This document shows positions 20,170 to 26,757 of a stretch of DNA of 26,757 nucleotides, in pieces; positions within the stretch are counted from its first letter, which is position 1; the number at the start of each line of letters is the position of its first letter. Origin of the DNA: a virus; IMG/VR virus record IMGVR_UViG_3300025789_000131, positions 1-26,757 of that record. One strand, given 5' to 3'. The notes beneath the pieces are model-generated. The model saw nothing but the letters and a program-made list of their open reading frames with translations. It did no database searches and was not told where the DNA came from. Made by a program: the position numbers and the translations under genes.

Positions 20170-22005
20170 ATGGCCTATACAATCCTAAATAATGATGGCA
20201 CACTACTTGTTAGAGTAGCTGATGATTCTATTGATCAATCAACTAGTGTCACTTTTATTGGAAGGGATTACCCAGGCTATGGACAATACTATAATCAAAA
20301 TCTAGTAACTTTACTTACTAATTCAGCAAGCGTTAATTATAATCCGCCAGGAAATCCTCAACAGGGTCAACTTTGGTATGACACTACTTTTAATAGATTA
20401 AAAGTTTTTGATGGTGCATCATTTGTAACAGCTGGAGGAGCAGTCGTATCAACAGCTCAGCCTTCTGGGTTAATTGCTGGCGACTTTTGGTATGATTCTG
20501 TCAACAAAACATTAAACTTTTTTAATGGTGCAGGATATGATTCAATATACTCATATCCAATTAATTCAGTTACTGGATGGGTAATACCTAATCCAGTAGT
20601 ACTTGATAATAATACTCCGGGTGTTCCTCAACAAGTTACTTTAATTGAAAATTATAATAATGTTATAGGCTTGTTAAGTGAATCCACGTTTGTTGCTAGT
20701 ACTAATGATAGTTCTAGTCCTTCTAGATTTGCTAATGCAGGATCTGGTGCTTATCAAGTTTATCAAGGATTGAACATACTTGGAAATATTTCTTCTACTG
20801 CATCAATTTACAGTAATTTTTTAAGTGTTACTTATGATGTGACTGTTGGTAGAAATTTAACAATTAATGGTACGTTTAATGCACAAAATATATTAGCAAC
20901 CAATGCAACTATTAATCAAAGATTTGTATCATTAGGATACACCGATCTTGTAAATTTAACAGTTGTTGGGCCTTCAAATCTACAATCAGTAACTGCTACA
21001 AGTTTGACAGTTACTGGACCATCAACTTTACAAAGTGTTACAGCTACATCACTATGGGTAGCTGGTGTTTCTACTATAACTGGTATATTATATGCTGGTA
21101 GTGATGTTTATGTCACCGGAAATTTATATGTTGATGGAACACAAACTGTTATCAACAAAACAAACGTTACCAGTGGTGATGCTACAATTACATTATCAAC
21201 TGGTAGCAATACTGCATTAGCATCTGCAAATGCAGGTTTACAAATTGGATCTACCTCAAGCCCATATATTAGTTGGTTATATGATGGTGTTGCAAATTGG
21301 AAAACAACTGGTGGAATTTCTGTAACTGGCCAAAGTACACTAAATGCGTTAACTGCGACACTTACAACTGTTACACAATTAACAGTGTCAGGTAATGAAA
21401 CAATTGGTGGTACTTTGGGAGTAACTGGACAAAGCACATTAGGTGCATTGACTGCTACTCTAACAACTGTTACACAATTAACAGTATCTGGAAAAACTAC
21501 ATTGGGTGCATTGACTGCTACTCTAACAACTGTTACACAATTAACAGTATCAGGCAATGAAACAATTGGTGGTACTTTGGGAGTAACTGGGCAAAGTACA
21601 CTAGGTGCATTGACTGCGACACTTACAACAGTTACTCAATTGACAGTATCTGGACAAACTTTAATAACCAGTACTACATTGTCTACGTCAACTAATACTG
21701 GGGCATTAGTTATTACTGGTGGTGTTGGAATTGGGGGTGCGTTATATGTGGGAAGCACTACTACACATTATGGTCATATATTACCAGCACAAACCAATAC
21801 ATACAATTTAGGTAGTCCGACCCAACAATGGGGTGCATTATACGTTAACACCCAAACAATATATATGGGCGGAATAGCCGTAACCGTTATTAATACAGGT
21901 TCAACTGCAACGTTAACTGTAGGCGGATCACAGGTTATAACAACTGCAACTGTGGCAAATTATACAGCTGCGAGAAGTTTGGCATACGCCATAGCTTTTG
22001 GATAA
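20170..22005 (+). CDS. Tail fibre protein with internal beta repeats (fibre 1)
   Basis: A 611-residue fibre protein. Residues 1-85 are an N-terminal domain (TILNNDGTLLVRVADDSIDQ, TFIGRDYPGYG, QGQLWYD) that is clearly paralogous to the start of the protein at 25253. A second GDFWYD unit follows near residue 103. The shaft (about 270-500) is built of V(T/S)G.STL..LTATLTTVTQLTVSG repeats. Between them is a module with GNLYVDGTQTVINKTNV, then SPYISWLYDG and NWKTTGGISV, common in fibres of marine T4-like phages. The C-terminal end has HILPAQTNTYNLGSPTQQWG, the usual beta unit near fibre tips, followed by about 60 further residues with no obvious receptor-binding fold. GGAG at 20158-20161 inside the previous gene is the ribosome site. 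Presumed trimeric and involved in host recognition. Confidence 0.88.
   Translation: MAYTILNNDGTLLVRVADDSIDQSTSVTFIGRDYPGYGQYYNQNLVTLLTNSASVNYNPPGNPQQGQLWYDTTFNRLKVFDGASFVTAGGAVVSTAQPSGLIAGDFWYDSVNKTLNFFNGAGYDSIYSYPINSVTGWVIPNPVVLDNNTPGVPQQVTLIENYNNVIGLLSESTFVASTNDSSSPSRFANAGSGAYQVYQGLNILGNISSTASIYSNFLSVTYDVTVGRNLTINGTFNAQNILATNATINQRFVSLGYTDLVNLTVVGPSNLQSVTATSLTVTGPSTLQSVTATSLWVAGVSTITGILYAGSDVYVTGNLYVDGTQTVINKTNVTSGDATITLSTGSNTALASANAGLQIGSTSSPYISWLYDGVANWKTTGGISVTGQSTLNALTATLTTVTQLTVSGNETIGGTLGVTGQSTLGALTATLTTVTQLTVSGKTTLGALTATLTTVTQLTVSGNETIGGTLGVTGQSTLGALTATLTTVTQLTVSGQTLITSTTLSTSTNTGALVITGGVGIGGALYVGSTTTHYGHILPAQTNTYNLGSPTQQWGALYVNTQTIYMGGIAVTVINTGSTATLTVGGSQVITTATVANYTAARSLAYAIAFG
21340..21654 (+). 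repeat. Tandem repeats in the shaft of fibre 1
   Basis: Four copies of LTATLTTVTQLTVSG start at bases 21349, 21448, 21511 and 21610, at intervals of 99, 63 and 99 bases. Copies one and two are thus repeated as copies three and four at an offset of exactly 162 bases (54 codons). Copies two and three share a 47-base perfect match (21442-21488 and 21505-21551). The spacer GNETIGGTLGVTGQS follows copies one and three; copy two is followed by the short GKTT spacer. Confidence 0.92.
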
Positions 22006-22030
22006 TTAATGATATACAGGAAAGAATAAA

Positions 22031-25000
22031 ATGGCAAAACAGCATCTAAGAACATACGCTTTTACTCCCGGAGCAGCCGGTGCGGGTACTATTGAAATTC
22101 CAGGTAAATGGGATTTAAATCAAATTACATTGATTACAAATGTGACAAAAAATGCGATTATTTACAATTTTGCCGATCCAACATATAACAATACTACAGC
22201 AGTTTTTAGTAGATCCAATAGCGCGAATTTCCCACAAATTACACAAACTGCTGATGGAACTACAATAATTACCTTAGGGTATTCTACAATTGGTATGTCT
22301 AGTACTGATCAATTGCAAATTTTTGTTGAAAGATTAGAAACAATTACTCGTCCATGGCCAATGGGTACTGATGCATTTGAACGTATGCGTGTAGCAAGCC
22401 CAAGTAGTATGATTGACTCAGACTTTGAATATGGTATGCAACCGACCAAGTGGCAAACTATTGAGATGGTTAGATCAACCCCCAGTATCTATGAAATTCC
22501 TGGCACAGATTTAATTCTTAGTGCAATAACTACTGATGCGTCAAATCTTGGGCCAGTAACTGTTGAAAGTTTAATTACAGTTACTGCTAAAAATCCACAT
22601 TTATTAACTACAGGTACTGCTATCACAGTTCAAAATTTAGATAATACTGTTAATGGGTACGCTAGGGCAGTTGGTTCATTTGTTGTTAATGCGGTATTAA
22701 ACCCATATCAATTCAACTATTACGCAAAAGCACAAGTTGGAACTTCAGTTGGTCAATCTTTAATAACTGGTGGTTCTGTAGTTAGACAAGCAGGGTTTTA
22801 TACAAATTCTGGACAAACACCTACTTTTGCTACTACTGGGTCAAGCTCAACATCAACTGGAACAGTTACTTTAACTTTCCCAACTAATCATGGGTTTGTT
22901 CCTGGTGATGGTCTTATTGTTATTGTTAGCAGTGACAACGGAACTAATAATCATACATTGTGTCAAGGCCCATTTGTTATTACTAGTGTAACAAGTGTAA
23001 CAAGTTTAACATATAACGCTAGGAATACTGGTACAATTACTGGTATTGTTACTGGAACAATTTATACTAGACCAGATGCATTTTTCCAACATAGACCATT
23101 AGACGGCGGAGTTATGTTGGGTGCTGGCGGACCTAATTACGGATCTCAAGCAGTACGTATGAGTAAAAAGTATATTCGTTATCAGTCTGGTAAGGCAGTT
23201 AATTATAATACAGGTGCTCAATTTGCTCCTAGTTATAATCTTCAAAATGTTACAGCAACTAACACAATAGTTGGGTCAACAGTTTATGTAACAACAGATG
23301 ATATTGATCATGGATTACAAGCTGGTGCAACTATCATGTTAAATGGTATTACTGGTGCAACTGGTTTTTCAGGTACATATACAGTTGCTAGTATTATCAG
23401 TGAGCGGCAATTTACTTTTACTGCAACACAAGTATTGAGCACAACTACACCACAATTAAGCGATCCGTCTACAATGAACCATGTTAATTGGGTTGGGGCA
23501 ACTATTCGAGCCGGTACATTTGATGATCAAAATGGTATATATTGGCAATATGATGGACAAACTATGGGGGTGGGGCGTCGTTCAAGTACATTCCAAGTAG
23601 CAGGAACAGTTAATGCTACTCCTGGATCAAATTTGATTACTGGCGTAAACACACGATTTGATCAACAATTAGTTGCCGGTGATAGAGTAGTATTAAAAGG
23701 AATGAGTCATTGCATTACAGCAGTTACAAGTTCAACTTATATCTATGTTAACCCTCCATATAGAGGTAGTACTTCTACTTCTGGAGCTAAAATGACTAGA
23801 ACAATTGAAACTGTAGTTCCTCAGGCTCAATGGAATATGGACCGTTGTGATGGTAGCAATAGCCCATTCAATCCTAGTGGATATAATATACTACCATATA
23901 AAATGCAAATGGTTGGATTACAGTGGACTTGGTACGGTGCTGGATTTATTGATTGGATGTTACGTGGCCCAGATGGAAACTACATAACAGTTCATAGAAT
24001 GAAAAACAGTAACATTTATTATGAAGCATACCAACGTTCAGGTAATATGCCAGTACGTTATGAAGTTCAAAACGAAGGTGCACACAGTCCTCTTGCATAT
24101 GCTATGACAGCGACTGATACAGCTATGACTGTTACTGATGTGACATTTTTCCCTAGTTCTGGAATAGTGTATGTTGATAATGAATTGATTAGTTACAACG
24201 GAAAGAGCACCAGTACTGGTGTTGGGCAATTATTGAATCTAACAAGAGCAAGTAGTTTGAGTTATTTCTATGCAGGTGCTAATCGTACTTTCTATGCAGG
24301 AACTGCGACATCTCATTCAAATAATACCGGCGTTATTTCGGTAGGAGTTACTGCTACTCCGACATTAAGTCATTGGGGTTCCGCGTTCTTAACAGATGGC
24401 GGATTTAATGATGATGTGGGATACATCTTCAATTATAATGCATTAAATGTTAATATATCTACTGTTAAACAAACTGCATTTGCTATTCGTCTTGCACCAA
24501 GTGTAAGTAACGCAGTTACTGGCGATTTGGGTGTTAGGGACTTGGTTAATCGTGCTCAGATGAAATTACAAGCTCTAGAAATTACTGCTGGTGGTGGATC
24601 TTCATTAAACAGCGCATTAGTTATTGAAGGTGTTATTAATCCAAGTAATTACCCAACTACTGTGACTAATATTGCTTGGTATAATTTACAAGGTACTATT
24701 CAAGCTGGTAATTTATTAGGTACAGGTCAACCTAGCTTTGCACAAGTTGCGCCTGCTGGTGCTATTGGATACAATAATACAGCTACCTATACAACTACTG
24801 CTGGTGGAACAATAAGTTCTGGATCTTTAGTAATATCAGTAGCCAGCACCGCTAGTATACAAATTGGTGATGCAGTATCTATTATTGGTGCTGGAGGTAA
24901 CAGTTTAGTGTCTGGAAATACTATTGTTACACAAACAAGTGGTACATTCATTATTCTAAATGCCCCAACAATTGGTACTATTAATAATGGTGCTACTCTT

Positions 25001-25237
25001 AACTTTTATAGAAATACTTGGGCACAGCCTGGTGAAACTATATTCTCATTCATATCAAGTCCTGCTAATAAAGACTCAATTGATTTGACATTGTTAAAAG
25101 AGTTAACGAATACCCCATTAGGCGGCAGAGGTTGTTATCCAAACGGTCCAGATACATTGTTTATTAATGTTTATTTGACTCAAGGAACGCCGGTATTGGC
25201 TAATTTAGTATTACGTTGGGCTGAACCACAAGCATAA
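22031..25237 (+). CDS. Large modular virion appendage/baseplate protein, 1068 residues
   Basis: The N-terminus (HLRTYAFTPGAAGAGTIEIP, then ERLETITRPWPMGTDAFERM and MIDSDFEYGMQPTKWQ near residues 130-145) resembles conserved large structural proteins of marine T4-like phages; the (F)ERMRV motif also occurs in other phage appendage proteins. Three similar beta modules follow at about residues 177-235, 277-337 and 411-470, each with a (P)H(L/G)(L/F)..G..I strand pair. Residues about 520-580 form a GTVNATPGSNLITGVNTRF module. About 595-690 is a Trp/Tyr-rich core (WNMDRCDGSNSPFNPSGYN, MVGLQWTWYGAGFIDWML). About 690-740 is the TDT/ELISY/LTRA module shared with the giant protein. The end is a conserved-looking beta domain. 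An AGGAAAG site (22018-22024) six bases before the ATG is the strongest Shine-Dalgarno in the window, suggesting high expression. Exact T4 counterpart not identified. Confidence 0.87.
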   Translation: MAKQHLRTYAFTPGAAGAGTIEIPGKWDLNQITLITNVTKNAIIYNFADPTYNNTTAVFSRSNSANFPQITQTADGTTIITLGYSTIGMSSTDQLQIFVERLETITRPWPMGTDAFERMRVASPSSMIDSDFEYGMQPTKWQTIEMVRSTPSIYEIPGTDLILSAITTDASNLGPVTVESLITVTAKNPHLLTTGTAITVQNLDNTVNGYARAVGSFVVNAVLNPYQFNYYAKAQVGTSVGQSLITGGSVVRQAGFYTNSGQTPTFATTGSSSTSTGTVTLTFPTNHGFVPGDGLIVIVSSDNGTNNHTLCQGPFVITSVTSVTSLTYNARNTGTITGIVTGTIYTRPDAFFQHRPLDGGVMLGAGGPNYGSQAVRMSKKYIRYQSGKAVNYNTGAQFAPSYNLQNVTATNTIVGSTVYVTTDDIDHGLQAGATIMLNGITGATGFSGTYTVASIISERQFTFTATQVLSTTTPQLSDPSTMNHVNWVGATIRAGTFDDQNGIYWQYDGQTMGVGRRSSTFQVAGTVNATPGSNLITGVNTRFDQQLVAGDRVVLKGMSHCITAVTSSTYIYVNPPYRGSTSTSGAKMTRTIETVVPQAQWNMDRCDGSNSPFNPSGYNILPYKMQMVGLQWTWYGAGFIDWMLRGPDGNYITVHRMKNSNIYYEAYQRSGNMPVRYEVQNEGAHSPLAYAMTATDTAMTVTDVTFFPSSGIVYVDNELISYNGKSTSTGVGQLLNLTRASSLSYFYAGANRTFYAGTATSHSNNTGVISVGVTATPTLSHWGSAFLTDGGFNDDVGYIFNYNALNVNISTVKQTAFAIRLAPSVSNAVTGDLGVRDLVNRAQMKLQALEITAGGGSSLNSALVIEGVINPSNYPTTVTNIAWYNLQGTIQAGNLLGTGQPSFAQVAPAGAIGYNNTATYTTTAGGTISSGSLVISVASTASIQIGDAVSIIGAGGNSLVSGNTIVTQTSGTFIILNAPTIGTINNGATLNFYRNTWAQPGETIFSFISSPANKDSIDLTLLKELTNTPLGGRGCYPNGPDTLFINVYLTQGTPVLANLVLRWAEPQA
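24101..24255 (+). repeat. Module shared with the giant protein
   Basis: Encodes TATDTAMTVTDVTFF, SGIVYVDNELISY and GQLLNLTRASS, parallel in order and spacing to 18082-18260 in the giant gene. Likeness is at protein level; the DNA has diverged. Confidence 0.6.
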
Positions 25238-25252
25238 AGAAGAAGATAAACA

Positions 25253-26497
25253 ATGCCATATATTATAACAAAAACTAATGGAACATTATTAGCTACTATA
25301 CAAGATGGAACTGTAGATAATTCTACAAGTTTAACTTTTATAGGTAAAAACTTTTCTGGATATGGATCTCCAATAGAAGAAAACTTTGTTGGTCTTCTGG
25401 AAAATTTTAATAATTCCACGGCCCCTACCAAACCTATCCAAGGTCAATTATGGTTCAATCAAACTACGAAACAAATGAATGTTTGTTATGATGGTAAGAA
25501 TTTTAAAGGTATCGGTAGTATTACAGTTGGATCAACCTCTTCTGTTGCAAATCCTGTTACTGGAGATTTATTTTGGACTGGTGGATCTTTATATGGATAT
25601 GATACTGTTAATGGTTACACCCTAGTTGGCCCAGTTGCCGGTAGTAATTATAGTTCCTGGAAATTTGGAAGAGAATTAAGCAATACAATTACTCAAAATG
25701 CATATTTTCCAGCAATACTAGGCATAGTTGGAAATAAGCCTATGGTAACATTTTCCAATGCTCAGTATTTCCCAGATGCAAGTACTGATATTGGTGTAAA
25801 TTCTCTGAATACATTTACTATGGTACAGGCTGGTTTAACTCTTCCGGGAGTAATTTCTGGCCAACCCCCAGTACCTGGATCTAATACAATATCTGCTCCG
25901 GGATCTTCAATTAATTCTGGTTACTACTTTTGGGGAACATCTGCTGAATCGTTGGCTAGTGTTGCGGTTGAATTAACAAATTCTTCAGCAAACATAAATG
26001 GATTTGTACCATTTACTACTAATAATGCCGCAACTGGAGTTCAAACTTTATCAACATCACCAAATTTTTATTTTAATCCATCTACCAATGTATTAAATGT
26101 AACAGCTACATCTGCATATTATGCTGATTTGGCAGAACGTTATGAAGCTGATGAAACATATGAAGTTGGCACTGTATTAGTTTTAGGTGGTTCTAAAGAG
26201 GTTACCACTACTACAAAATATGGTGATGTAAGGGTAGCGGGCATAGTAAGTGAAAAACCAGCATATTTAATGAATAAAGACGCTGGAACCGACGCAACTC
26301 ACCCCGCAATTGCACTAAAAGGCCGTGTTCCTTGCAAGGTTTATGGCAATATATCTAAAGGGGATCTTTTAGTTACTAGTGCACATGCCGGATATGCAGA
26401 AGCATATACATACGAAAATAACCCAAATGCAGTCATAGCAAAAGCCATCGGAACGAATTCGGATGGCTTTGGCGTTATTGAAGTATTAGTAGTCTAA
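25253..26497 (+). CDS. Tail fibre protein (fibre 2) with conserved C-terminal domain
   Basis: A 414-residue protein. Residues 1-85 ([44 protein letters not shown]) match the N-terminus of fibre 1 closely, and a GDLFWTGG unit near residue 105 parallels its GDFWYD unit, so both probably attach to the same kind of virion site. The middle (about 120-285) is Ser/Asn/Gly-rich with no clear repeats. The last 125 residues (from about 289: [58 protein letters not shown]) form a domain found at the ends of many phage fibres. It recalls C-terminal chaperone/peptidase-G2-like regions of appendage proteins, though no catalytic residues can be assigned. GAAGAAG at 25239-25245 is the ribosome site. The stop overlaps the thyA stop on the other strand. 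Confidence 0.87.
   Translation: MPYIITKTNGTLLATIQDGTVDNSTSLTFIGKNFSGYGSPIEENFVGLLENFNNSTAPTKPIQGQLWFNQTTKQMNVCYDGKNFKGIGSITVGSTSSVANPVTGDLFWTGGSLYGYDTVNGYTLVGPVAGSNYSSWKFGRELSNTITQNAYFPAILGIVGNKPMVTFSNAQYFPDASTDIGVNSLNTFTMVQAGLTLPGVISGQPPVPGSNTISAPGSSINSGYYFWGTSAESLASVAVELTNSSANINGFVPFTTNNAATGVQTLSTSPNFYFNPSTNVLNVTATSAYYADLAERYEADETYEVGTVLVLGGSKEVTTTTKYGDVRVAGIVSEKPAYLMNKDAGTDATHPAIALKGRVPCKVYGNISKGDLLVTSAHAGYAEAYTYENNPNAVIAKAIGTNSDGFGVIEVLVV
26441..26470. terminator. Possible bidirectional hairpin terminator inside the end of fibre 2
   Basis: AAAGCCATC (26441-26449) and GATGGCTTT (26462-26470) are perfect 9-base inverted arms around a 12-base loop. On the - strand the hairpin lies 24 bases past the thyA stop and is followed by four T's, the layout of a short intrinsic terminator. 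On the + strand it lies 24 bases before the fibre stop and has only three T's, so it would be weaker there. The arms also encode KAI and DGF in fibre 2. Function is inferred. Confidence 0.45.
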
Positions 26498-26757
26498 ACT
26501 GCCATTGGGGCTCGAATAGCTTCGTGACTTTCATATCCAACTAACTCAATATCGTCCATAGTAAAATGAGTGATCATTTGAATACTTGGATTTAGTTGTA
26601 ATGTTGGTAATGGTAATAATTCACGTGATAACTGTTCTTTAACTTGATCAAAGTGATTAGTATAAATGTGTGCATCGCCCACACTAATAATCAAATCACC
26701 TACATCCAAATTACATGCTTGAGCAATCATATGTGTTAATAACGCATAACTGGCAAT
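26494..26757 (-). CDS. thyA: Thymidylate synthase, C-terminal part (cut by window end)
   Basis: Converts dUMP to dTMP using methylene-tetrahydrofolate, supplying thymidine nucleotides for phage DNA synthesis in the cytoplasm. The last 87 residues are visible and the frame is open to the window edge. They begin [20 protein letters not shown], directly after the position of the dUMP-binding Asn of ThyA. Then come [12 protein letters not shown], whose His and Tyr match E. coli His207 and Tyr209 that contact d[30 protein letters not shown] and the ending IRAPMAV, equivalent to the conserved APVAI tail. The only gene on the - strand, it converges on the late fibre genes, with its TAG sharing bases with the fibre's TAA. 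No intron is seen in this part, unlike the split T4 td gene. The ATG at 26728-26730 is an internal Met, not the start. Confidence 0.96.
   Translation of the reverse strand: MASYALLTHMIAQACNLDVGDLIISVGDAHIYTNHFDQVKEQLSRELLPLPTLQLNPSIQMITHFTMDDIELVGYESHEAIRAPMAV

Noticed and set aside
21108-21557. 149-residue open frame on the - strand within fibre 1
   Set aside because: It is an antisense shadow of the fibre repeats; its own repeats mirror those of the + strand and it has no promoter or ribosome site.
26494-26730. 78-residue open frame on the - strand as a complete small gene
   Set aside because: The sequence is the C-terminal end of thymidylate synthase and remains in frame to the window edge; the ATG is internal.

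Overview
The window looks like part of the late structural (baseplate and tail-fibre) region of a T4-like myovirus with an AT-rich genome, probably from an aquatic bacterium. The evidence is the adjacent set of recognisable T4-type baseplate proteins (a gp5-like hub/spike, gp25 and gp6 in that order), the very large fibre-like proteins of the sort found in marine T4-like phages, the tight packing of genes on one strand, and a phage-type thymidylate synthase on the opposite strand. The host cannot be read from the sequence. No tRNA, CRISPR array, integrase or insertion sequence was seen, and no stretch over 50 bases between genes lacks coding sequence.

Layout on the + strand: bases 2-889 hold the end of a Ser/Asn/Ala-rich protein whose start lies outside the window. 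Bases 902-3289 encode a gp5-like hub with an OB-fold, a beta-helical needle and a C-terminal GH19 (chitinase/lysozyme) domain. Bases 3301-3738 encode gp25 and 3786-7034 an enlarged gp6. Bases 7037-19144 are a single gene for a 4035-residue giant structural protein that contains what looks like a full seven-bladed FG-GAP beta-propeller. Bases 19147-19506 encode a short collagen-like protein and 19525-20166 an unassigned structural protein. Bases 20170-22005 encode a repeat-built fibre, 22031-25237 a 1068-residue modular appendage protein, and 25253-26497 a second fibre whose N-terminus is paralogous to the first. On the - strand, 26494-26757 is the C-terminal end of thymidylate synthase (thyA), which runs out of the window and meets the second fibre gene tail to tail with a 4-base stop overlap.

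Together the + strand genes should build the distal end of the virion. The gp5-like needle and its cell-wall-cutting domain form the hub, gp25 and gp6 form the wedges and inner ring, and the giant protein plus fibres probably form the outer wedge and host-recognition parts. Most genes have a Shine-Dalgarno-like sequence inside or just after the preceding gene. The three without one (gp25, gp6 and the 213-residue protein) instead have an ATAAATA element resembling the T4 late promoter -10 box close upstream. ThyA belongs to nucleotide metabolism and would normally be expressed earlier.

The points most worth a second look are the propeller in the giant protein, possible leaderless late transcripts, a 162-bp duplication in the first fibre, modules shared between the giant and the 1068-residue protein, and a hairpin at the convergent gene end that sits within coding sequence.
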